NCBI GenBank assembly: GCA_021828685.1
Contig: JAJZDJ010000008.1
Coordinates: 1-39,538, forward strand
Length of the DNA stretch: 39,538 nucleotides
Source: Actinomycetes bacterium
Lineage (GTDB): Bacteria > Actinomycetota > Acidimicrobiia > Acidimicrobiales > Palsa-688
Direction of reading: 5' to 3'
Of the stretch, positions 19,297 through 28,678 are shown piece after piece (position 1 is the first letter of the stretch; each line of letters begins with the position of its first letter). The notes under the pieces were generated by a model. It did not search any database. It saw only the letters and a program-made list of their open reading frames with translations, and was not told the origin of the DNA. A program made the position numbers and the translations under genes.

Positions 19297-19983
19297 GTGG
19301 CGATGCACAACGACCAGACGACGATCGTGGTGGTCGAGGACGACCCGAACATATCGGAGCTGATCTGCCTGTACCTGCGCAGGGACGGCCACCGCGTCGT
19401 CTCGGCGCCCGACGGGGAGCGGGGCCTTGCAGCGGTCAAGCGCGAACGACCGGGTCTGGTCGTCTTGGACGTCGGCCTTCCAGGAGGGATGGACGGCTTC
19501 GAGGTGTGCCGGCGCATCCGTGCGGAGGGGGCAGTTGCGGTCCTGCTGCTCACGGCGCGCGACGAGGAGATCGACCGGGTCCTAGGATTCGAGCTCGGAG
19601 CAGACGACTACGTGACGAAGCCGTTCTCGCCCCGGGAGCTGGCTGCCAGAGTGAAAGCGATCATAAGGCGCGCCGGCGCGGCAGGCCCGACCGGCACAGC
19701 CGTCCTCACCGTCGGCCCCATCACGGTGGACACGGGCAGGCGCGAGGCGCTGCTCGGTGGTGCCGCTGTTCCCCTTGCGACAAGGGAGTTCGACCTGCTC
19801 GCCTACCTCGCTACCAATCGGGGACTCGCGCTTTCCCGGCGGCAGCTCCTCGACGGGGTCTGGGGCCCGGACTGGTACGGCGACGACCGCACCGTCGACG
19901 TCCACATCGGCCAGCTTCGAAAGAAGTTCGGTGCGGATCTGGCTCTCAGCACCGTCTGGGGCGTCGGGTACCGGCTGGACTAG
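19297..19983 (+). CDS. OmpR-family response regulator
   Basis: This 228-residue protein has a receiver domain (TTIVVVEDDPNISELICLYL) with Asp58 in LVVLDVGLPG and the switch Lys in DDYVTKPFSPREL, then a winged-helix DNA-binding domain (PLATREFDLLAYLATNRGLA, DRTVDVHIGQLRKKFG, VWGVGYRLD). It may start at GTG 19297 or ATG 19303. The cognate kinase gene starts 15 nt after its stop. It lies 24 nt after the GH13 gene but need not be functionally linked to it. Confidence 0.93.
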   Translation: MAMHNDQTTIVVVEDDPNISELICLYLRRDGHRVVSAPDGERGLAAVKRERPGLVVLDVGLPGGMDGFEVCRRIRAEGAVAVLLLTARDEEIDRVLGFELGADDYVTKPFSPRELAARVKAIIRRAGAAGPTGTAVLTVGPITVDTGRREALLGGAAVPLATREFDLLAYLATNRGLALSRRQLLDGVWGPDWYGDDRTVDVHIGQLRKKFGADLALSTVWGVGYRLD

Positions 19984-19998
19984 AGCGGGGCTTAGACG

Positions 19999-21525
19999 AT
20001 GCGACGGCGCTTGACCGCAGCGATGGTGCTCATGGTCGTGGCGACCCTGCTCATTTCGGGTCTGGTGACCCTGTATCTAGTAGCGCGCTCGAACACGATC
20101 CAGACCAGAAACGAACTGGTGAGGGAGGGCGTCGGTCTAGCTGCAGGGGTACAGCAAGAAGCGCTTAACGCCAACAGCACAGACCCTGCAAGGGCCCTGC
20201 GCTCCCTTCTCATCGCACTTCGCTCGCCGTTTCGCCTCGACGGGTCCGCTGTGGTCGCCGTGCTTGCCGACGGGAAGGTTTTCGACCCGGTCACGCCCCG
20301 GGTGAAGGCGACTCTCCCGCCCGGGATAACCGTGTCGAGCCTGGACGCCCCGGCGCTCTACCAGCTTCGTACGGTCTCAGGAGAGACAGCGAAAGGAGTC
20401 GTGTTCGCGGCGGTGCCCTACAAGGCGTCGATCCTCATCCTCGGCCAGGTTCGCCAAGTGGTCCAGGTGGTGGTCCTTACCCGTACGCCGCCGAGCGCCT
20501 GGTCGACCGCGGGTGCCTGGTTCGTCGTCTCGTCGCTCGTGATCCTCGTGGTAGCAGGGATCGTCGCCTACCGGCTCGGCCGGCGCTTCGTAGCGCCGAT
20601 CAGGGCGACCCAGCTCGTCACGAGTCGAATCGCGGCGGGCGACCTCGACGCGAGGGTAGTTTTGCCTCCCCACAGCCAGCGCGACCCGGAGCTCACGGAG
20701 CTCGCTACTTCGGTAAACGCAATGGCGGAGGGTCTCGATCGTGTGCGCGCAGATGAGCGTCGATTCCTGCAGTCGGTGTCGCATGACCTTCGAACCCCCC
20801 TAACGTCTATTCGGGGCTTCGCAGAAGCCATCCAGGACGGGGCCACCGCAGACGCCGTCGCCGCCGCCGGAGTGATAGCGGGCCAAGCACGCCGCTTGGA
20901 ACGACTTGTAGCCGATCTGCTCGCCCTCGCCACCTTGCAAGCCAGACGTTTCACTCTCGAAACCACGGTGGTCGACTTGGCGGCCGTCGTCTCGGCGTCG
21001 GCGGTTGCATTCACGCCCGCTGCTGCCGAGCTCGGCTTGGAGCTGCTGGTCCGCACCCATCCCACCCCGCTGACGGCTATCGCCGACGCCGACCGCCTCG
21101 CTCAGGTCACGTCGAACCTGATCGAGAACGCACTGCGATACGCTGCGACGTCCGTCGAGGTCGCCACATCGCCCCCCGGCCCGAGCGCCGGCGAGCGCAA
21201 CGGGCGGGCGGCCGGTGGATGGGGCGGATGGGTCGAGTTCTCGGTTTCAGACGACGGGCCAGGGATCCCCCAGGAAGCAATCGAGCGGGTATTCAAACGC
21301 CTCTTTGCTTCGCGCCCCGGCCCCGACCGTCCTATCGGATCGGGGTTGGGCCTCACGATCGTCGCGGAGCTCGTGTCGGCGATGGGCGGCCGGATTCGCG
21401 CCGAGTCGCCAACAGGGCCTACCGGGGGCACCCGTATGGTGGTGTCGCTACCCGGCGGGCCGTTGACCGATACCGACGGCAGCCTCGGGCAGGTCGGGGC
21501 AGGGCCCGTCGGTGAAGCCGGCTGA
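19999..21525 (+). CDS. Sensor histidine kinase, HisKA (OmpR-partner) type
   Basis: This 508-residue protein has membrane segments at about residues 9-29 and 170-193, around an extracytoplasmic sensor domain of about 140 residues. A HAMP region follows, then the HisKA motif FLQSVSHDLRTPLTSIRGFA (His262) and the ATPase motifs (LIENALRYA, DDGPGIP, GSGLGLTIV). A Gly/Ala-rich loop lies inside the ATPase domain. The C-terminal tail beyond the last strand (VVSLPGG) adds about 25 residues, encoded in DNA that overlaps the convergent recombinase gene by 78 bp. The signal is unknown. Confidence 0.92.
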   Translation: MRRRLTAAMVLMVVATLLISGLVTLYLVARSNTIQTRNELVREGVGLAAGVQQEALNANSTDPARALRSLLIALRSPFRLDGSAVVAVLADGKVFDPVTPRVKATLPPGITVSSLDAPALYQLRTVSGETAKGVVFAAVPYKASILILGQVRQVVQVVVLTRTPPSAWSTAGAWFVVSSLVILVVAGIVAYRLGRRFVAPIRATQLVTSRIAAGDLDARVVLPPHSQRDPELTELATSVNAMAEGLDRVRADERRFLQSVSHDLRTPLTSIRGFAEAIQDGATADAVAAAGVIAGQARRLERLVADLLALATLQARRFTLETTVVDLAAVVSASAVAFTPAAAELGLELLVRTHPTPLTAIADADRLAQVTSNLIENALRYAATSVEVATSPPGPSAGERNGRAAGGWGGWVEFSVSDDGPGIPQEAIERVFKRLFASRPGPDRPIGSGLGLTIVAELVSAMGGRIRAESPTGPTGGTRMVVSLPGGPLTDTDGSLGQVGAGPVGEAG

Positions 21526-22590
21526 CCTTTTTCCCAGGTCGCGGGGCTTTGCCAAGTCGCGGGGCTTTGCCAAGTCGCGGGGCTTTGCCAAGTCGCGGAG
21601 AGCCGCCTGGCTGGGGTGCGCTGCTATCACGTGGCGCAAACCTTGAGCTGTGGCGGACAGGTAGCGCCGGGTGGTTTCGAGGCTGGAGTGACCAAGAAGC
21701 TCCTGCAGCTCTACGACATCCGCTCCCGCCTCGAGGGCTGCGGTCGCGAAGGTGTGGCGAAGGGCGTGCACCATCGCACCGGCCGGAACGGAGGCCCTGA
21801 TCCCAGCCCGCACATACAGCTTGGAAACGAGATAGTGGATCTGGTGGACGCTCATCCGCCGGGAGCGGGCATCGACGAACAGCGGAGCGCCGGGATGGGT
21901 CAAGGCCTGGTCGGGGAAGCGTTCCTTGCGCTCCGCCAGGTACGTTTCGAGCACAGCGTCGAGCGCCGGGTCGACCGGCACCGCCCGCATCTTCGACCCT
22001 TTGCCGACCACCTCCAGTCGCCGAGCACCGCGCTCGCCGGCGAGCGAGCCGAGCGACAGGCCAGCGGCTTCCGCCTCGCGCACTCCAGTCACGCAGAAGG
22101 TGGCCACCAGCGCGAGATCTCTCGCCGGCCACGCCGAGCGGCCCGTCGGGTCCGGCTCCGACGCGGCCCGCAGCAGTCGGGTCACCGCGTCCGGCGCCCG
22201 GATCGAGCGAGGCAACGTCACCGGCGCCTTCGGCTTGGCGACGCCATCCATGGGGTTGTTTTCGACGACTGCCTCGCTTACCAGGAAGCGCAGTAGCCCG
22301 GTCCAAGCGGCGTGAGCACGGCGCACCGAGGAAGCGGAATGATCCGACGCCCAAGAGGAGAACGCCGCCCGGAGCGAACCCCGGTCGAGGTCCGATACGA
22401 CTACGTCCTCGAAAGTCCCTTTACCTTCGAGAGCTGCGAGACGCCCGCCCACCCCTACGACGTCTCGGCGGTAGGCCGCGACAGTGGCCGGCGACGGTTT
22501 CGCCGCACCCATGTAGACCAGCCAGGAGGCCAGGGCATCCGAGAGCGCAGTGTGGCCATCGACACGGCGGCGCGGGGTAGGTGTCAACAC
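21448..22590 (-). CDS. Tyrosine recombinase (XerC/XerD family) with a repeat tail
   Basis: This 380-residue recombinase has an N-terminal core-binding domain (LSDALASWLVYMGAAKPSPA and on) and a catalytic domain with Arg in TGVREAEAAGL, Lys in GKGSKMRAVPV, HALRHTFAT, LGHSSLETTRRY and the nucleophilic Tyr in RRYLSAT. All catalytic residues are present. The C-terminus adds more than 40 residues, starting with three RDLAKP repeats encoded by 18-bp tandem repeats. The GTG at 22590 lies 5 nt after a TATCTT box, and ppc starts only 16 bp away on the other strand. It may be a chromosomal Xer protein or a mobile-element integrase; no attachment site is seen. Confidence 0.87.
   Translation of the reverse strand: MLTPTPRRRVDGHTALSDALASWLVYMGAAKPSPATVAAYRRDVVGVGGRLAALEGKGTFEDVVVSDLDRGSLRAAFSSWASDHSASSVRRAHAAWTGLLRFLVSEAVVENNPMDGVAKPKAPVTLPRSIRAPDAVTRLLRAASEPDPTGRSAWPARDLALVATFCVTGVREAEAAGLSLGSLAGERGARRLEVVGKGSKMRAVPVDPALDAVLETYLAERKERFPDQALTHPGAPLFVDARSRRMSVHQIHYLVSKLYVRAGIRASVPAGAMVHALRHTFATAALEAGADVVELQELLGHSSLETTRRYLSATAQGLRHVIAAHPSQAALRDLAKPRDLAKPRDLAKPRDLGKRSAGFTDGPCPDLPEAAVGIGQRPAG
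21536..21598. repeat. 18-bp tandem repeats in the recombinase 3' end
   Basis: The unit AAGTCGCGGGGCTTTGCC occurs three times (the first copy begins AGG), followed by a 9-nt partial copy. It is read in frame in the recombinase as repeated RDLAKP and lies just after the stop of the convergent kinase gene. Near-identity of the copies indicates recent slippage or duplication. Confidence 0.9.
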
Positions 22591-22595
22591 GCACA

Positions 22596-22601
22596 AAGAT
22601 A
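22596..22601 (-). promoter_or_regulatory. Leaderless -10 box of the recombinase gene
   Basis: TATCTT on the minus strand lies 5 nt before the GTG at 22590. The ppc ATG at 22607 is on the opposite strand only 6 nt from this box, so the two divergent genes share a very small promoter region. Confidence 0.45.
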
Positions 22602-22606
22602 GACCT

Positions 22607-25327
<2,721 letters not shown>

Positions 25328-25329
25328 CG

Positions 25330-25419
25330 GTCCGGGCGGGGCGTGCCGTCCGGGCGGGGCGTGCCGTCCGAGCGGGGCTGACCGTCCGAGCGGGGCGTGC
25401 CGTCCGAGCGGGTCTGAAG
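25330..25419. repeat. Five 18-bp tandem repeats downstream of ppc
   Basis: Consensus GTCCGRGCGGGGCGTGCC. Copies 1 and 2 are identical, copy 4 differs from them at one base, and copies 3 and 5 have diverged at the 3' half. The array begins 3 nt after the ppc stop. The minus-strand open frame through it (Arg-His-Ala-Pro repeats) is not a credible gene. Confidence 0.9.
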
Positions 25420-25452
25420 TGGCGTGGCTGGGTCGGCGCAGGAGGTGTTCGA

Positions 25453-25620
25453 TTTGGTCAGGATCTTTGAGCGGCGGACACAGCCTGACCATTTGAAGCG
25501 TTTTTTCGCACTTTTTGGTACACGATCTTCGTTCGCAAAAAAATCCTGTACCAGCCCTCGCTTAGAAAACGCACTTCTTGGTACAAAACTTTTTCAACTT
25601 GAAGATCCTGACCATTTTTG
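25453..25620. repeat. AT-rich element with six alternating copies of a TGGT(A)CAGGATCTT-like motif
   Basis: This AT-rich island in GC-rich DNA holds six related motifs in strictly alternating orientation: plus 25453-25470, minus 25484-25498, plus 25512-25531, minus 25535-25555, plus 25575-25595, minus 25601-25620. The outermost copies form a perfect 13-bp inverted repeat (TGGTCAGGATCTT at 25455-25467 and its complement at 25602-25614). Neighbouring pairs can form hairpins; for example TGGTACA (25516-25522) pairs with TGTACCA (25547-25553). A 16-bp direct repeat with one mismatch (CGCACTTTTTGGTACA, 25507-25522 and 25570-25585) lies across the second and third modules. No open frame of interest is present. 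It resembles a REP/BIME-type element or a structured RNA. Confidence 0.75.
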
Positions 25621-25796
25621 ACGGTTGCGGGCGGGCGCAGGGACGGTTCCAGCGGGTTTGGCCCTCCCTACCGAGCAAGGGGCGACATTAGGACGGACCC
25701 TGCCATCAAACGTGACGGGAGCCCTCAACGAAGTAAAATAAACGGTGTTAAGTTATTGTGTCGCAAGGCACGCGCAACGGTGCAAGGAGCCGCCCG
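25621..25796. other. Leader region of the ferredoxin-P450 operon
   Basis: No gene is seen. The AT-rich stretch at 25733-25758 (GTAAAATAAACGGTGTTAAG and on) is the likely promoter area, with TAAGTT at 25749-25754 as a possible -10 box. AACGGTG occurs twice (25741-25747 and 25777-25783) as a direct repeat. AAGGAG at 25784-25789 serves the short ORF at 25797. Confidence 0.4.
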
Positions 25797-25823
25797 ATGA
25801 CCCCTGTGAACTCAGCCCCATGA
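25797..25823 (+). CDS. Eight-codon leader ORF coupled to ferredoxin
   Basis: ATG 25797 follows AAGGAG by 7 nt, the best ribosome binding site in this region, and encodes MTPVNSAP. Its TGA (25821-25823) overlaps the ferredoxin ATG (25820) in an ATGA arrangement. The ferredoxin start has no SD sequence of its own at normal spacing, so ribosomes probably reach it by termination-reinitiation at this mini-ORF. The peptide has no codon run suggesting attenuation. Confidence 0.6.
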   Translation: MTPVNSAP

Positions 25824-26038
25824 CCTCAAGCAAGCTCCAAGTGGCCGTGGATGCAGACCGCTGCCAGGGGCATAACCGGTGCTTCGCCATCGCACCGGAG
25901 ATCTTCGACGTCGATGAGCTGGGCAACGCTGTAGTGATCGGGGACGGGTTCGTTGACGACACCTTGGCAACGAAGGCGCGAAGCGCCGCCTCGAACTGTC
26001 CAGAGTTCGCTATCACCGTCACGGAGGTAGGGCAATGA
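25820..26038 (+). CDS. P450-associated ferredoxin with a CxxHxxC motif
   Basis: This 72-residue protein carries VDADRCQGHNRCFAIAPEIF and, near the end, ASNCPEFAITV. The cluster motif is C-x2-H-x2-C...C-P, with His in the place of the second Cys of a 3Fe-4S ferredoxin, as known for several mycobacterial P450 ferredoxins. It supplies electrons to the P450 encoded next, whose ATG overlaps its stop by four bases. A ferredoxin reductase is not encoded nearby. Confidence 0.92.
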   Translation: MTSSKLQVAVDADRCQGHNRCFAIAPEIFDVDELGNAVVIGDGFVDDTLATKARSAASNCPEFAITVTEVGQ

Positions 26039-27252
26039 GCGGACGGCAAACCCCGGTAGAGAACTGGGAGACGGACTTCGACCACACCGACCCCACCTGG
26101 GTGCACGACCCCTACCCGATTTGGAAGGACCTCCGCGCTCGCTGCCCGATAGCTCACAGCGACCGTTACGGCGGTACCTGGTTTCCGAGCACCCACGAGC
26201 TGGTCTCGGAGGTGGCCTACGACACGGTGCACTTCACGTCGCGTGCGGTAGTCGTGGACAATCTACGCCCAGGCGAACTGGACCTTCCGGCGCCAATCGG
26301 TGTCGCCCCGCCGATAACGTCCGACCCGCCGTTCCACGCAATCGCCCGCCGGATGCTCCTCCCGGCGTTCGCACCGAAGAAGATCGCCGCTCTCGAACCG
26401 ATGGTCCGCAAACTATGCCGTGAGCTTCTCGACTCGACGTCAGGTAAATCGCAGTTCGACGCAGCAGACGACTACACGCGCCACATCCCGGTCGGCGTGA
26501 TAGTCGGGATGCTCGGGTTCCCGCTCGAGGACGCCGACATCTTCCGTCAGTTCATCACCCAGGTTCTCGAGAAAGTGGACATGCCCGGCGAGGAGCGCCT
26601 CGACATGTTCATGCAAGGAGAGATCGAGACCTACCTCGACAAGCAGATCGAGGCGCACCGGGCGTACCCCCGCGACGACCTCACCTCGTTCCTGCTCGAC
26701 GCCGAGATCGACGGGAACAAGCTCGCGATTGAACACGTACGCGGGACGATGATCCTCCTCATGGTCGCCGGGATCGACACCACCTGGTCGGCCATCGGCG
26801 CGTCCCTGTGGCATCTAGCCAACCACCCCGACGACCGGCGCGCTCTCGCCGCGGACGTGTCGCTGTGGCCGACAGCTATCGAGGAGTTCCTACGTGCTTA
26901 TGCGCCGGTGACTATGGCGCGTCTGGTGATCGACGACTTCGACTTCAACGGGGAGCGCCTTCACAAAGACGACTGGCTTCTCCTGCCGTTTCCATCAGCG
27001 AATCGTGACGAGAAGGTGTTCCCCGACGCTGACCGGGTCATCCTCGACCGTCAGGAGAACCGCCACTCGGCGTTCGGGCTCGGTATCCACCGCTGCCTTG
27101 GCTCCAACCTCGCGAGAATGGAACTCCGAGTTGCCCTCGAGGAATGGATTTCTCGGTACCCCGATTTCGAGCTCTCCGACCCTGATTCGGTGACATGGTC
27201 GAAAGGCCAGGTTCGAGGCCCACGAAGCCTGCCGATGCGAATTCTGGCCTGA
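26035..27252 (+). CDS. Cytochrome P450
   Basis: This 405-residue soluble bacterial P450 has the heme-binding loop FGLGIHRCLGSNLARMEL with the Cys ligand, the I-helix oxygen-activation motif VAGIDTTWSA, and the ExxR pair (EEFLRAY). Its closest named family cannot be judged by eye. It starts ATGA-coupled to the ferredoxin gene. The substrate is unknown; in this class such P450s commonly hydroxylate sterols, terpenes or fatty acids. The methyltransferase that follows has its own promoter, so a joint pathway is possible but not shown. Confidence 0.94.
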   Translation: MSGRQTPVENWETDFDHTDPTWVHDPYPIWKDLRARCPIAHSDRYGGTWFPSTHELVSEVAYDTVHFTSRAVVVDNLRPGELDLPAPIGVAPPITSDPPFHAIARRMLLPAFAPKKIAALEPMVRKLCRELLDSTSGKSQFDAADDYTRHIPVGVIVGMLGFPLEDADIFRQFITQVLEKVDMPGEERLDMFMQGEIETYLDKQIEAHRAYPRDDLTSFLLDAEIDGNKLAIEHVRGTMILLMVAGIDTTWSAIGASLWHLANHPDDRRALAADVSLWPTAIEEFLRAYAPVTMARLVIDDFDFNGERLHKDDWLLLPFPSANRDEKVFPDADRVILDRQENRHSAFGLGIHRCLGSNLARMELRVALEEWISRYPDFELSDPDSVTWSKGQVRGPRSLPMRILA

Positions 27253-27256
27253 CAGC

Positions 27257-27262
27257 TACAGT
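27257..27262 (+). promoter_or_regulatory. Leaderless -10 box of the methyltransferase gene
   Basis: TACAGT lies 7 nt before the ATG at 27270; the GGGG just before the ATG is too close to act as an SD sequence. Confidence 0.55.
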
Positions 27263-27269
27263 CACGGGG

Positions 27270-28028
27270 ATGTCAGCAGAACACGATCCAGCCAAGCACA
27301 ACCCGGCCAGCCACGGTCCTGCAGAGAACAACGCGGCCATCTGGACTGATCAGCGCCAGGTCGCCGACTGGGTAGCAACTTCAGCGGAGCGCGAACGCAC
27401 ACGAAGCGTGCATCGCCAGGTCATGGTCGAACTTCTTCCTTTCGACGAAGCCGACAGCTTCACCTTCGTCGACCTCGGCGCCGGTACCGGGGCAGCGAGC
27501 CGGGCGGTGCTCGACCACTTCGCCAATGCGCAAGCGGTCCTTGCCGACTTCTCCCCGCAGATGATGTCGGAAGGCAACGCAGCGCTGGCTCCCTACGAAG
27601 GTCGCTACCGCTACGTGACGATGGACCTGGAGCAACCGGGCTGGCCCGGGGACCTTCCGGCCCCCGCCGATGCCGTAATCAGTTCGCTGTGCGTGCATCA
27701 CGTGCCGGACGAGCGCAAGCGACAGCTTTTCTCCGAAATATGCAACAACCTGGCGCCAGGCGGCTGGTATCTCAACTACGACCCTGTCGGCGCCACGTCA
27801 CCGGAGATCGCCGATGCCTGGCAGCGAGCCGGCGACCGGCGAGATCCCTCTGCTGCGGCAACCCGTGCGAATCGAACGCCTGAGCAGCTCAAGCGCTGGG
27901 AGAACCACATCCGCCACATCTCCCCGCTCGAGCCGCAGCTGCGCTGGCTTGAGGAAGCCGGCTTCGATGCGGTGGACGTGTATTGGAAGGACCTCGACAA
28001 CGCGATTTTCGGCGGTCGCCGCCCTTGA
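27270..28028 (+). CDS. SAM-dependent methyltransferase (class I)
   Basis: This 252-residue protein has motif I FTFVDLGAGTGAASRAVLDH, the post-motif acidic VLADFSPQMM, motif LEQPGWPGDLPAPADAVISS and CVHHVPDERKRQLFSEICNN, which fit the UbiE/Methyltransf_25 group. The N-terminal 25 residues are polar and low complexity. It lies 17 nt after the P450 gene. The substrate is unknown. Confidence 0.87.
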   Translation: MSAEHDPAKHNPASHGPAENNAAIWTDQRQVADWVATSAERERTRSVHRQVMVELLPFDEADSFTFVDLGAGTGAASRAVLDHFANAQAVLADFSPQMMSEGNAALAPYEGRYRYVTMDLEQPGWPGDLPAPADAVISSLCVHHVPDERKRQLFSEICNNLAPGGWYLNYDPVGATSPEIADAWQRAGDRRDPSAAATRANRTPEQLKRWENHIRHISPLEPQLRWLEEAGFDAVDVYWKDLDNAIFGGRRP

Positions 28029-28080
28029 TCGGCTGCCACGAACAACGGTGACGGTTAGGGTCGACTCAGTACGGTGCAAC

Positions 28081-28086
28081 TAGTTT
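28081..28086 (+). promoter_or_regulatory. Leaderless -10 box of tadA
   Basis: TAGTTT lies 7 nt before the ATG at 28094. An in-frame TTG at 28085 overlaps the box and is therefore an unlikely start. Confidence 0.5.
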
Positions 28087-28093
28087 GTCGCTG

Positions 28094-28678
28094 ATGCAAC
28101 CCAAATCACGCGATCGTTTCGACGACGAGACCTTCATGCGCCTGGCCATCGAGGCCGCTAGTGAGGCGGCATCGCACGGGGAGGTTCCAGTTGGGGCGGT
28201 GGTCGTCAGAGGCGCTCTCCTAGGGGAGGCGGTCGTCGAGGGGGACGTCGTCGAGGGGGAAGTCGTCGGGGGGGAAGTCGCCTTGAGTAATCCCGAACGG
28301 ACTCCGGGAGAGATCGACGGCGACGGGTCTCGTATCCTCGCTGTCGCCGCGAATCGACGTGAGGAGCTGGGCGACCCGACTGCACACGCTGAGATCCTCG
28401 CCCTACGTGACGCCGCTTTGAAGCTCGGAAGTTGGAGACTTAACGGGTCGACGATCTATGTCACCTTGGAGCCCTGCCCGATGTGCGCCGGGGCGCTCGT
28501 CGCGGCACGCGTCCACCGCGTTGTCTTCGGGGCGCCCGACCCGAAGGCCGGCTCCTGCGGATCGCTTTACAATCTGTGCGTCGACCCGCGCCTCAACCAC
28601 GAGGTAGAGGTGCGCAGCGGCGTCCTGGCCGATGAATGCTCCACGATGCTCTCGGAGTTCTTCGCGTCAAGGCGCTGA
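28094..28678 (+). CDS. tadA: tRNA-specific adenosine deaminase with an internal insertion
   Basis: TadA converts A34 to inosine in tRNA-Arg(ACG). The 194-residue protein has the zinc and catalytic motif DPTAHAEILALRDAA and the second zinc motif TLEPCPMCAGALVAARVHRV. Between the first strand (EVPVGAVVVRG) and the strand leading to NRREELGDPTAHAE it carries an extra segment of roughly 35 residues, encoded partly by 15-bp tandem repeats (VVEGD, VVEGE, VVGGE). Typical bacterial TadA has about 150-170 residues and lacks this. The 3' end overlaps the convergent GH13 gene by 12 bp. Confidence 0.93.
   Translation: MQPKSRDRFDDETFMRLAIEAASEAASHGEVPVGAVVVRGALLGEAVVEGDVVEGEVVGGEVALSNPERTPGEIDGDGSRILAVAANRREELGDPTAHAEILALRDAALKLGSWRLNGSTIYVTLEPCPMCAGALVAARVHRVVFGAPDPKAGSCGSLYNLCVDPRLNHEVEVRSGVLADECSTMLSEFFASRR
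28232..28276. repeat. tadA: 15-bp tandem repeats inside tadA
   Basis: Three copies of GTCGTCGAGGGGGAM (third with GGG for GAG) followed by a partial copy, all in frame, encode a Val/Glu/Gly-rich loop in the tRNA deaminase. Confidence 0.9.

Noticed and set aside
18555..20168. Plus-strand frame of 537 codons across the GH13 and response-regulator genes
   Set aside because: It is an out-of-frame shadow in GC-rich DNA, Arg-rich and low complexity, crossing two well-supported genes.
21448..22590. Integrase of an integrated element with attachment sites at the nearby genes
   Set aside because: No direct repeats matching a tRNA end were found; the only tRNA gene in the window is 9 kb away with no duplicate of its 3' end seen.
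25330..25419. Repeat array as a CRISPR
   Set aside because: The 18-bp units are directly adjacent with no spacers; it is a plain tandem repeat.
25453..25620. Insertion sequence or MITE with target duplication
   Set aside because: Although the ends form a 13-bp inverted repeat, I see no flanking target-site duplication and no transposase, so I keep it as a repeat element of unknown type.
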